Source: Apostichopus californicus
Lineage: Eukaryota > Echinodermata > Holothuroidea > Aspidochirotida > Stichopodidae
Length of the DNA: 26,945 bases
Assembly (NCBI GenBank): GCA_020650975.1
Contig: JAIPMN010009571.1
Location: 4,665 to 31,609 of the forward strand
Direction of reading: 5' to 3'
Shown here: piece after piece, positions 1 to 10,160 of the stretch
Numbering within the stretch: the stretch's first letter is position 1
How the letters are laid out: every line of letters begins with the position of its first letter
Notes under the pieces: model-generated
Seen by the model: only the letters and a program-made list of their open reading frames with translations
Database searches by the model: none
What the model was told of the DNA's origin: nothing
Position numbers and translations under genes: made by a program

Positions 1-947
1 ATACTTTATGTTAGTTAATGAATGTGGGTGGAGGCAAGAGAGACAGAGAGAGGGGGGGGGGGTAACTGGACATACAGGCAGATTGTAAAGTTTTGGATCA
101 AGTCTCATTCAGATGCTATTACCCACCTGGTACTATTAGCACTGGTGATTATGGCTAACAGCTAAGGTTATGACCTAGGTTTCTCATTAGAATTCTGTCT
201 TATTGTTAGAGATTAGGATTTCCAGAGCATACAAGATTCCCTGACCTCATATATGAACCTAATCCTAACCAACAGTACCAGCACACCACAAATTATAACA
301 AGCTAAGTAGAGAATTTAGTAAGTAGTTTCCCTGTAAACCATATTTAAGAAACAAAAGCATAAATTCTCATTCCAAATTCCATATCAGTCATTTGTCACA
401 GGTTGATATTTAAAGATCCAAAAATTGATCTTAATTTGACACAAATTTATGTAAAAGACTTCAGTTCAAGCAAAATAACCTCCAGTCTAAGTGTCTACAT
501 GCTAACAGGAAACTCTCCTTTCACTTTGAAAATTTAATCAGGCTTGCTTGACTTTTCATAAAAACCTAAAAACTAAAACTAAAAAAAGGAACATGGGGAA
601 GCTACTCACATTGTGAATTCCACAAAATTAGTAAACAAGTTGTTAACAAGCCCATTCCTGTTATGTGGCATTCTAATTATGACGAGGAAATATACAAATA
701 AGTTCTATGCAGAAAATTTACTCTTTGATGTTTTTAATGTTTTCCTTCGTCAGGAAGCATTTAATTTATTCCCCCTATTAGTCGAATCTAAAAGATAATC
801 ATGCTGTACACGGAGAAGAAGAAATGACTTCTGATGTGTTACATATTATAAACATTATTATACCTGTTTTTTATAAAATTTTAAGTGAATGAAAAGCAGA
901 AAACTGATTGGGAAATTTTAGACAATGGAAAAGAACAAAGAAAGTTA
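1..947. other. non-coding stretch with GA/G simple repeat at its start
   Basis: No gene is supported here. Positions 34-62 form a purine tract (GA-rich, ending in a run of 11 G at 52-62). The rest is AT-rich unique-looking DNA. The one short open frame, at 613-798, has no recognisable domain and no codon pattern that sets it apart from chance. Confidence 0.6.
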
Positions 948-1027
948 GGGCTAGAAAGAGATTCGATCCAGTGACCTCTTGGTTACAAACCCAGCGCTCT
1001 ACCAACTGAATTCTACCAAAGGAGCTT
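948..1027 (-). mobile_element. tRNA-Thr-like SINE head (degenerate)
   Basis: Read on the minus strand, this stretch looks like a decayed tRNA. An A-box-like segment (TAGAATTCAGTTGGTAGAGC) is followed by an anticodon arm with stem CTGGG/CCAAG (one mismatch) and loop TTTGTAA, which puts TGT (threonine) in the anticodon position. Then come GAGGTC and a B-box-like GGATCGAATCT. The T stem and acceptor stem no longer pair well, so a working tRNA gene is unlikely. A tRNA-derived SINE remnant is the best reading. On the minus strand the sequence after it (below 948) is T-rich, as a SINE body or tail might be, but I cannot place its 3' end. Confidence 0.6.
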
Positions 1028-1813
1028 GTGACCCAGAAACCACTGGTGCAAATCCCCTTGTAGCCATAATTTGTTTTTCTCTTTTCCATTTAATAATTTT
1101 AAAAATAAATGTCTTATTTTTAAGTTAGAGGGACTGATGTTTTGATCCTAAACGAAAACAAATGCAGACAGTTTATCTCTTGCGGCTTGTTCGCCCCCAT
1201 TGCCCTTTGTTCTGTCTTATCTTGTTCACTGTTAAATATTAAGTTGTTTGTGGGTTCATCCGTCTGTTGTAGTATGCCCTTAGTCTGTTTTTGTCACAGT
1301 ACGCCTTTGAAGAAAATCCTGATAGGATTGAAATGTCACGCCATATATAAATATGACTTTGTCAGAACGATACAAGAATTTCCAAACAAATAACAACTCA
1401 AAAGGGAAAACAGCAAACATGACATTTATTCTCTAATTGGCCCAATTGTCTAAATCTCATTTATGTGAGTCCACAAGAGGGTTTATCTAATGGGTTGATC
1501 AGAAATTTAAATTTAACCTAATAGAACAGTATAAACTCTAGTTTCAAAACCTACATTTGTGATAATTTTAGCAATGCATGGGCCAAAATGGGATTTGTAA
1601 GTTTGACAAGCTCTGAGTGTATACTCTCCATCAAGTGACAAGGTTATAGGGGTATTTCGGTGACAGATATTTAACACTGATATTACTAGAAAATATTCCA
1701 CACTATTAGTTGTACATCCCATCTCAATATCTTGCCAATTAATTTGAGATATGGTTGATTGATTAAAGCCTATTTTGACTGGATAAACCTCTCCTTTTCC
1801 AGGAAGTGGATTG

Positions 1814-1843
1814 TGATGTCATCAGGTCTGTGATGTCATCAGG
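1814..1843. repeat. direct repeat of a CRE/ATF-like 13-mer
   Basis: TGATGTCATCAGG occurs at 1814-1826 and again at 1831-1843, with a 17-base period. The core TGATGTCA is one base from the ATF/CREB palindrome TGACGTCA. A TATA-like GGATATATAC follows at about 1845. The repeat is seen directly; a regulatory role is only a possibility, because no gene start is visible nearby. Confidence 0.5.
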
Positions 1844-2083
1844 ATGGATATATACTTCAAAAGCATTGTATAAGTTTATAGTCAAGTTGTTGAGTTATCC
1901 TTAAATATGTGATACATTTGGAATGTTGATTAGCTGTCAATGTACTCTATATTAAGGATTAATATCAAAATGCAACGTGTTTGAAGACATTTTAAATTCC
2001 TCTGTGAATTTCCTCTATAAATGATTTGATATTAATAAGAAGAAAGTAAAAAAACATTTTACAGTTCAATTGCCACGATGACA

Positions 2084-2099
2084 TACAGTAAATACTGTA
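2084..2099. repeat. short inverted repeat TACAGTA-AA-TACTGTA
   Basis: Two 7-base arms are exactly complementary with a 2-base spacer. It is one of many TACAGTA/TACTGTA sites in the window and one of two where both orientations sit back to back (the other is at 5275-5288). Confidence 0.7.
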
Positions 2100-3800
2100 A
2101 TTCAACCTTCTGTTGCCAGATGCTTTGATGAAATATCACCAAATTTGAAAAATTCATAATTTTGACATATAATATGCATGAAGGATATGGTTTCAAGCAT
2201 AAAGAAGCAGAACATTTATAGCAACTTAAAACTGGAATATCCCTTTAAGAAACATTTCTTTTAATTATAAAACTGTTATTCATGTTAAGCATCCACACCT
2301 GTGGTCAACTTCACAACAGCCCAAGCACAGACCGAAACCACATGATCCTCTCTCCCAAGATTATCGGACTGAAATGTGAACACTGTGTGAAGTACACTTG
2401 CATTCTATGTACTCCAGTATAAAGGTCCTAGGAACCAGCTTTACAGTACCTACAGTGTAGTGGTTATGCGAGAGTAGAATGAGAATCGACAAAGTCATGA
2501 GCCCATTTGGCCATTTCCAGGTCTTTTACAGAACAGCGATATTGAAAATGTATGTTTCTTGAATTATTAGACATTCACTATATCAAACGATATACAAAAT
2601 TATACAGTATCACAAAATATTAACCAACTTGGAAATTCATAGCAGAACGAATTTTAACTTGAGACATCTGAAGAATGTCCACAACCAGAATTGATTAATT
2701 TTAATTAAGTAATTTTCACTTAACTGACAATTCAATTTTGAAGTTTTCGTCAGAGTTATTATTTGTGAAATAGAATAAACAGTGCAGAATGCACCAACTT
2801 TCAGAAATGCTTGGTAAGTCACCTTGTGAGACTAGGAGTTCCATTTACGATGGCAGTGTAAATTTGAGGATAGAAATTTTGAATCCTTATAGCATACAGA
2901 TCAGATGGGTAATGTGCCAAGCGTAACAAGTGGGTGCACATGTCATACATGGAGTATGCTCAACCCAGTCATCATATCATATGATACCTAGAAGGATCAG
3001 AATTTAGTGTTAGAAATTTGAAGCTTATGTAAAAGTGGACAGGATTTAAAAAAAGTACAGGTATAGAATTGTTGCTTTTTAACTAGTTGAAATGATCTTA
3101 AAGTCATTAAAAACTAGCTTGAATGTTGAAATGATATTTTTATGACAAGTTCCTTGAATTGACAGGTCATTCATTGTATTAATTTGAGAAATATACAGAA
3201 AATGTCATTTCTGTTATAGAATTTGGATGCCCCGCCCACATTTGCCTCTTGCATATTCAGAGTTGCTAGAATAGGCACTACTGTACCAGTTACTACATAC
3301 ACTACTGTACAAGTGAAAGAGAAACAAAAATATCCACAGTCAAGTATGCATTAAGAACATTTTGTAGCTAAATACTTTAAAATATTAAGGTACTTGTACA
3401 CATATACAAATCACTGATATTAATATTAATGAGTGGGCGGAGCCAAGTGTGGCAGGTTGCACTATTAAATCTGCACAGCTATGCAATAGCATTTTGGAAG
3501 GACTATGGTTACAATGATTATGAGTGCCTACACTGTAGACTTCAATATATAAATATTTCCATACCAGTATATTATCATGTAATTGGTAGAATTAGATCCT
3601 TAAGCATAAAATGTAAGCTAAACAGTTTTCTTTGTGAACAATCCAGCTGTGAATTTAGGTAAATGATAAAGAATTTAATTAGGTAATACTGTACATTTGA
3701 TAGAACTTAGATATATACATGATGCAAGTTATACAAGCTATATTATGTGTGCTGTTTGATCATAATAGTCATTTCTGATGTCTTGTGGGAATGTGTAAGC

Positions 3801-3995
3801 CGGGGGGGGGGGGGTGATACGGGGGTGGAAATAGGCTGAGAATAGGGTGTAATAGCATAGTTTTCTTTGTGGTAATGGATTGACTTATTTATTCAATGCA
3901 TCATCATGCACAGCATTACTTATGATCAGAGGTATGACATGTATGGGGGGGGGGGGGAGGAGGTAGGGGAGGAGGTGAGGGGGAGGATGGTAGAG
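3801..3995 (+). repeat. two poly-G runs with a G-rich tail
   Basis: Runs of 13 G lie at 3802-3814 and 3945-3957. The second is followed to about 3991 by short G blocks (AGGAGG, GGGGAGGAGG, GGGGGAGG). The plus strand could form G-quadruplexes. Such runs are also error-prone in sequencing, so exact lengths are uncertain. Confidence 0.75.
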
Positions 3996-5080
3996 GAGAC
4001 TGGAGATTATTGCCCATTGATTTGTCATGGTATGAATTCATTAACTACTTGAAAACTTGTTGTACTTTTAAAATTTCCTAACTGATGTTTATCTTTTGCT
4101 TATTGTATGTTTAAAATTTTAGTTGGACTAGAAAATTTTAATATAGGATGTGGATAGAGAGATGGCAGATTTGCCTGGGATACAAGAAACAGAATTTCCA
4201 CCTAGTATTGCATCTATTACTTCCTTGTTAACAGCCATTAATGTTCCATGTTGCTCTGAGAATGCAGCAAAAAAAATGTTCATATTGATTCTATAATGTG
4301 CCAACAAATCTATCATTACAGTACTTTATGTATGCAGGAGATTTTATTGAAAATCAATACATCAGGCTTCTTTCTGTCGGTGGTTCGTTCAACTTTGTCT
4401 AGATAGTTGAGACTGTGGGCGTAATGTACCGTAGAATGGTAAGGTAGAGATGATTGTATTCACAAGCTATAAGTTGTGCTTCAAGGCAGGCAAACTACAG
4501 CTTCCATGAAAATGTGAACCGTCATAAAAGAAATCCTTCTTCCTCTGGCTTTAAAAGCAATCTAATCCAAAAAGCTTCTTAAGTTCGTGCAAAAAGAATC
4601 TCTCTGTCATTATGAGGTTCCCTCTCAAGTCTCAAGGCATGGCATAAGACCAGAAATAATTTCTTCATCGCTTACTTTGCAAAATGTTCTGTTAACCTTG
4701 GGGATTTAAGTATTAAAAGTAATCTTTACAAAAGTGGAGAATATTCAGAAAAAAACCTGTGATATTATACTATAAACACTTCTGATATACATATATTTCC
4801 TATTAAAAGTGCCTTTTAAATTCTCTAGTAACCAAATGAGCTTGAATTCCAGCTGAACCATATTGATCATTTCAGTTTGTTGTGAAATATGGATCTGTGA
4901 ATCCAAGAGGTAAATATGTTGTTCTAACGTACTCAATTTCAATGTTATACATGTATGCTAGTCAAATACATGGCTAATAGTATATTGAATGCAGATTTAG
5001 ATCTGGTCAAATACAATTATTTATCATAATTTGTATTACATTATATTATACATAGGGAGGTGATAAGGGGCACGAACCAC
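3996..5080. other. non-coding, no gene seen
   Basis: Ordinary AT-rich sequence. The open frames at 4128-4316 and 4745-4942 (minus) have no recognisable motif and are treated as chance. Confidence 0.55.
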
Positions 5081-5410
5081 CATTTTGTGGGGTTGAGCAA
5101 TCAGTTGTGTCTTCCAGTGAAGTGGTTTAAGTGGAGGGGTGGCCCCTCCCCTTTGAGAAAGTTTGGTAACATGGAGGGTGCTTAGATGCAAAATGATGCT
5201 ATATTTGTTTGCATTTAATGAAACAATGTCAAAGAATTTTTCACCGCTTAGGTTGTACTGCATATACATGTATGTACAGTATACTGTATATATATGTACT
5301 GTGTATGAGGATTGTTTGGATATTATGTCTGCCAGTGGGAAGGAGAGAGAGAGAGGTGTGGGGAGAGAGAGGGGGAGGGGAGGAGGGTTTGCTGATCCCC
5401 TCTGGATTTC
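5081..5410. repeat. possible dispersed repeat with GA/G-rich tract and AT palindrome
   Basis: A G/C-rich dyad at about 5133-5152 (AGGGGTGGCCCCT core) is followed by GCTTAGATGCAAAATGATGC at about 5180. It resembles the GCTCAGATGCAA piece in the repeat near 12470 (minus strand), suggesting related elements. An AT palindrome lies at 5275-5288. A purine tract at about 5338-5387 is built of GA and GGGA blocks. Overlapping open frames of 100-139 codons on both strands here come from low-complexity sequence and are not credible genes. The family assignment is tentative. Confidence 0.35.
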
Positions 5411-5785
5411 ATTCAGAAATATACTTGGTGTTGCCCCTAGTGGAGATCTGGACAAAATACAATTCTGTTATGTATTCATTTTCATTTGTTGTCAGCCAAG
5501 CATTAGACTAGTTAGTACTAGAAATAGAATTGAAATAGAAATTAAACACACTTACATCAGCTCTTACTGATTAAATTCAATAGCTAATTTTGGATGTGTG
5601 AGTGCAATATTTAAAGTTTTTGTTTTATAAACTTTAACAAAATTTAACATAGTGAGCAAGGCACCTTTACATCAGCAGTACATAACAAATTTGATTTGTT
5701 TAGAAAATATCAAGGTCCCCTGTGTAGGACTTTTGTTCTAAGTTTAGCAATTTAGAATGTTTCAATACATAAATGAAATAAATTT

Positions 5786-5816
5786 TTTTTTGGGGGTGGG
5801 GGGGGGGGGGTTGGGG
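5786..5816 (+). repeat. T-run followed by poly-G run
   Basis: Nine T are followed by GGGGG, T, a run of 13 G at 5798-5810, TT and GGGG. This is a simple-sequence tract with G-quadruplex potential and no other visible meaning. Confidence 0.75.
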
Positions 5817-7202
5817 ATAAGGATGTCCTCTAAGCATCTGCTGTAACAAACCATGTAATTGTACAGATTTCACTTTTCAAATTCATAAATTTATAAGTTA
5901 TTGTTGAAAATGATATCAGCTGCTGGCTTAATACAAAACTGAATGTGTGATTGACCCATGGATCCCTGCAAACTAGAAATTCATATAGTGTGCAAAATTG
6001 CCTGTTTAATTGAAAACAACCACCCGCAGATCTGCATGTTAATTTTGTTTTTCCATTTTATTTAGTTCTGTCTATAATCATCTAGCTTCATCATAGATCG
6101 ACAGCCATCTACTGTTACAGTATGAATAAATATCAATTTCCTGTCTCTGGGTGGATTTCCCGTTAAAGATTAAATACTCGCAAACAAAACAGGCTGTTGT
6201 TGAAATTTGACCATCTCTTGAAGGATGAAGATATTTTGAATTTCTTTTCTTTGCAATACATCGAGTTTGCAACACAATCTTGCCATTTTTGCGGAAAATT
6301 AAATTTAAAGTTATCTTCCTGAGGATATGGGCGTTTGAAAGTTGAAAATAATAAATGCTGCCGAGAGGCAGAAGTTTTGGCTGATACAATCTGGTATTCT
6401 TATCATCGTCATAAACAAGTCATGATAAATGAGGGATCCTCAAATTTTTGAAATGCAATAACTTCATCTCACAAACAAGGAATGTGACTAGGTCTGCACG
6501 TTCAATAAAAACTAAAGCTAAGTCTCCAAATTGGTCATATACAGTACTTGCTCTCTAAAGTCCTGTAAAAGTTTTGTTTAATTTTTCTAATGAAAGTTTG
6601 AAATTGACAGATCTCAGTCTTGCTGTGAAGCAACTGAATTGCAATGAAAGACTTGTCTTTCTCCACTAATTCTGTCCATATATATAACAATAAGGTTGTG
6701 AATATCAATGTAAACTAACCAGCGGCATGCTGAAAGTGAGTTTCAGTTTCCAAAGAAACGTGGCCATAAATTTCAGTATTTTCTAAAATAATTTTGGAAT
6801 CATGATGACAACGGTTCCTCGAAAAAGGTGATTAGCGTCCTAAAATTGCCGAAAATATTTAATTTGTAGCCTCATCTGCTTTCCGGGAGCAGGGTATGGC
6901 CACCGAAGGTACATATTTGGACAACTGTTGCAACTTAAATTATTATGAAATTAGACAATAAAATATGATTTTTGCAGTAAAAATGTCTGTTGCGGTTAGA
7001 TCCCGATCAGTGACCATTTTTTGACTTTCTGACAATATTTGGGACCCTGGGAACAATACTAATGACCTTTAAGTTTAAATAATACTTAAAGTTGTTGTTT
7101 TTATCAGTCAGCTGTAGTTTGGATGCAGTAATTGTGTATGCTCAGCTTCAAGTTTGCTAAATTTTGATCCAATGATTGCCAAAAATCATTTTCCTCCTAC
7201 AG
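5817..7202. other. non-coding upstream of the ADISSP exon
   Basis: No exon is identifiable. A short first coding exon or 5' UTR exon of the gene at 7203 could lie in this stretch, but I see no convincing ATG-plus-donor combination. The last bases before 7203 (TTTTCCTCCTACAG) form a good polypyrimidine tract and AG splice acceptor. The minus-strand frame at 6078-6389 shows no domain. Confidence 0.5.
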
Positions 7203-7454
7203 CAACTCCTACGAAAGAGAGACGACGATCTCGTACCAATTCCAGGGTCCATTTCCCGGAAGATGTACACGACTCTCAAATCCAAGCATCTCACGAATAC
7301 AATGCAATGATAGACGTCAACCTGGGCTTTTTACAGACGCATCATATTTACGAGGTTCAGTTCACCGTGCGGGATTCTGTGACAGGTCCAGTCACCGCCT
7401 CCATCGACCGTCAAGTTATTGTGAAGTCAATAGAGGCCTTCCCGACACAAGATG
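7203..7454 (+). CDS. ADISSP: ADISSP (C20orf27 / UPF0687) homologue, N-terminal coding exon, partial gene
   Basis: This exon encodes about 84 residues of a protein related to the small animal protein ADISSP (C20orf27). In mammals it is described as an adipose-secreted signalling protein; its invertebrate role is not known to me. The evidence is RVHFPEDVHDSQ, which matches the family pattern xVHFxExxHDS, followed by VNLGFLQTHHIYEVQFTV, which matches the family's VGFLKxxHRYEITFT. The exon closes with IEAFPTQDG, where the family has VVPVPEG. Splicing: an acceptor TTTTCCTCCTACAG ends at 7202 and a donor G|GTTAGT begins at 7455. Both ends are phase 1, so the exon is symmetrical (252 bases). An in-frame ATG at 7172 would place 24 residues before RVHF, close to the human spacing, so translation could instead start there without an upstream intron. 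The exon is richer in CpG than its flanks. The C-terminal half was not found in the window. Confidence 0.85.
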
Positions 7455-8996
7455 GTTAGTGTTTTTTCCCCCTTTTTTGAATGTTTCAAGTACATTACGA
7501 CACAAGACAGGAATATATTTCAAATTGTCTCAATTTTCCGTCTCAAATTCTTTTCTACAAAGTATCGATAGTCAAAAGAGGTAGGTGTAAGGTGGGTGTT
7601 TTTTGGCTTGTTTTGAGTGTTTACTTCAAAAGATGTTAAGTACTTACATGACACTGACAAATATTTCTGAGAATTTGATCTGATTGGAATATAAAACTTT
7701 TCAAAGGTATGGCCATATTGTACAGTAGCTGGTGCCATTTGTAATGTAATAATCCTTGCCTTAAAAGAAAAAGGGGATTTCAAGATGGTTCCATTTGATG
7801 TCACAACTGATGTCTACAAAATTTGGAGTAGGTATGTTAAATCAAACAAACATTGGCACTAGTATTTGACCTACCACACTTTCACGGTAGTGTTATCTAT
7901 CCTAAACTACTTTTCATGTAACAATTGAGGCTAAAGTTATAGTGTTATTGTTAGCAAATCTACTTTAAAACAAACATGTATTGTGACTTACACCCACGTG
8001 CATTGTAATTGCAGCTCTGTTTAGCGTTTTACATTTGCTCACAAATTCTGAGCATTTTATCTTTGACCTTTGAATTAATTACTACTCAAAAGTCAAAATG
8101 AGTGTTTTTTGCAACAAGTTATCAAGTTACTGCAGCAAGTTCTATATATTGTACTCCTCGCTTACCTGTCTTGATACTCTCGTTATGAACTCTGACCTAC
8201 TGTACCAAGCCAATCGTGCTCTCCAGACATGTCCAAAATTAATAGAGGGCACAATCCATAAATGTACTGTAGGTTGATCACAAGTACTAATTAGAACATA
8301 AAATTTCTTTTGGAAGATATTTTCCATAGGTTTTAAGTTAAGCTGATTGTTGTAAGCACTTCAGCTTGTGTTTTCTAAATAATTTTTTTCCATCAGGCTA
8401 AATTGCACAAGTGGAACCTTGAACTAGTCGATCCCACTGTGCGTCTGTATGCAAATTTATTGGGAGTGCTTGTGTTCTTTTTAGCGATCATGTCACATTG
8501 GTTCAGAGCTCAGATATTTTAGTACAGATTATGCACAGTAGGACCAATGTGACAGCACCCTCTGTAGAAACTGAAAAGCCTCCATTAGTAATGTTTTTGA
8601 TACACTCCCAGCCAACTATTTTCTGCCGCTTCAAACCGGTTCAATTCTTCTTTTCCAGACATATTCTTTCCTTCCTTGTTTTCACAGCAAGACTCTTTAA
8701 TAAACACAATTGATCCACAATGTCTCCAGTTCATGCTTATATTCAAGTCTAAATTTAGAATGTTTTTGTAAAATCCAGTCTATTTTTAGTTTGTTTCATG
8801 TAACTTCTAGTATACTGCACCATACTTATTTGACAGTGCTGTGCATTTTTTGTGCACCATTGTGTAGTTTAAATACATTATTTATGGGGTTGGGCGGTTC
8901 TCTCTGTGTTTATTGCATTTGATTAATTTTGGCCATGCAGGTAATGTCTTCAAGTGTGCACTGGAAATAGGTCACAGCTGTGGTGTTCTATGGAAT
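7455..8996. other. probable start of a long intron, no other exon seen
   Basis: Starts with the donor GTTAGT. The sequence is AT-rich, with short frames at 7520-7804 (minus), 8498-8713 and 8710-8922 (plus) that show no family. A stretch near 8530-8565 (TAGGACCAATGTGACAGCAC) weakly resembles 16395-16425 (TAGGACCTATATGACAGCGC) and may be an old repeat pair. One copy of the splice-donor-like motif lies at about 8153. Confidence 0.45.
8153..8190 (-). repeat. copy A of dispersed motif carrying a splice-donor core
   Basis: On the minus strand this reads AAGACAGGTAAGCGAGGAG, identical in its core to copies near 14892, 20117 and 26081. Upstream (toward 8190) the similarity fades faster than in the other copies, although ACAGTAGG farther upstream recalls the ACAGTAGAAC of the two long copies. 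It is the shortest and most decayed of the five. Confidence 0.6.
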
Positions 8997-9275
8997 GCCA
9001 TCATGGCAGCTGACCTGCCATAGGGGCAGCTGACTTGCCATGATGGCAACTGACTTATCATGATGGCAGATGGCTTATCATCATGGCAGATAACAAGCCA
9101 TCACGGCAGCTGACCTGCCATCACGGCAGCTGACCTGCCATCACGGCAGCTGACCTGCCATCACGGCAGCTGACTTGCCATCACGGCAGCTGACTTGCCA
9201 TGATGGCAACCGACTTATCACCATGGCAGATGACTTATCATAATGGCAGCCGACTTGCCATTATAGCAGCTGACT
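8997..9275 (+). repeat. 20-bp minisatellite, about 14 units
   Basis: The unit is GCCATCACGGCAGCTGACCT with variants. Four adjacent units near 9096-9175 are almost identical, and units toward both ends are more diverged (for example GCCATGATGGCAACTGACTT). The register is an unbroken 20 bases across the array. Each unit contains GCCATNANGGC, a near-palindrome, and AGCT. A 20-base period cannot hold a reading frame, so the frame starting at 9200 is not a gene. Confidence 0.92.
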
Positions 9276-10005
9276 TCATATCTTTATTTTCCTTTTTGAT
9301 AAATTTCTGGGCAAACCCATGGAGTTGCTTTACAAAAACCGATTTAGAATTGCCTGATCCAAAGGGAAATCAAATTGTTTCTGAAACTTTGCACATTCTA
9401 CGGAATAATTAAATGCAGCGGATGTAATTTATTTTCAGTAGGGTGAAATGGTGGTAAAAATGCCCAAAATATTCATTACAGAAGTTGCAAAGATGTTTTG
9501 AGCTGTTCTAATGTTCTTGACAGAAAAACCATTCAGCAGTTGTTTCTATGATTGATCTTGTCTTGAGCTGTATTTTTCCTTGAAGTGTTACACATCGTAG
9601 AATATTTGTCACTCTATCAATCTATAAGTCTTACCAGGTTCGTGGCATTCTCAAAATGCAAATCTTTCGTTTGAGCAATGCCATCCTCTGTGGATTATAA
9701 CGATTTATACCTCTCGGTGTAAACCGAAGACATCAATTTAACACTTTAAGGGTAAACCTGTCATGGTGATGATGATATTTATGATGCAGCATTCCCCCGC
9801 TTCTCAGATCTTTTAATACCTTTTTTTTTAGCAAACTTGAAAAATAATCCATATGTCTCCACGATGGAACATGCTACATAGAGACAATTTTGATCGAGTG
9901 GCTCCAAAATTTATAACGTACGTAGCAAATTTTTAAAATATCAGTCTCTGTCAACAGAACATCTCTGTAAAGGTCATTTAGTGAGACCTCAACAATAGAT
10001 GCTAG
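9276..10005. other. non-coding, no gene seen
   Basis: AT-rich sequence without recognisable features, apart from a few short homopolymers near 9822. Confidence 0.55.
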
Positions 10006-10160
10006 AAATAATAATAATAATAATAATAAATGAGACTTATATAGCGCCAAATCAGTAGACAAAAGCCACTGCTCAAGGCGCTTTACAAAGAAAGCAGATT
10101 AATTTACAAAAGGACAAGTGAAAAGATGGGTCTTAAGTAGACTTTTGAATGTAGAAAGTT
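10006..10160 (-). mobile_element. 5'-truncated non-LTR retrotransposon (LINE) 3' end
   Basis: Read on the minus strand, the element starts with the last codons of an open frame, STFKSLLKTHLFTCPFVN and a stop (10155 to 10099). This resembles the FKSxLKTHLF tail typical of reverse-transcriptase ORFs in CR1/L2-like LINEs. It continues into a short 3' UTR, TGTAAAGCGCC at 10087-10077, with a hairpin whose outer arms are AGCGCC (10077-10082 on the minus strand) and GGCGCT (10043-10048). It ends in an (ATT)n tail (10006-10030). The tail and hairpin order fits LINE 3' ends primed by a microsatellite tail. Whether the rest of the LINE is missing or too decayed to see is unclear; I see no continuation above 10160. 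The superfamily label is inferred from the peptide and hairpin. Confidence 0.75.

Larger units (their letters stand above)
1028..3800. other. non-coding, no gene seen
   Basis: AT-rich sequence with no exon that I can recognise. Small structures stand out: a direct repeat of TGATGTCATCAGG at 1814 and 1831, a short palindrome at 2084-2099, and two GC-box-like segments in inverted orientation (3231-3241 and 3432-3442). Short open frames at 1142-1393 and 3429-3662 show no domain or splice context. Confidence 0.55.

Noticed and set aside
948..1027. Functional tRNA-Thr gene
   Set aside because: The acceptor and T stems do not pair and the B box is altered (GGATCGAATCT), so a SINE remnant is more likely.
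5036..5570. Overlapping frames of 100-139 codons on both strands
   Set aside because: They arise from GA/G-rich and AT low-complexity sequence, overlap each other and encode no domain.
8997..9275. CRISPR-like array
   Set aside because: The repeats are contiguous with no unique spacers and the context is a eukaryotic intron.
9200..9412. 70-codon open frame
   Set aside because: It starts inside the 20-bp minisatellite, whose period does not fit codons, and ends in ordinary AT-rich DNA.
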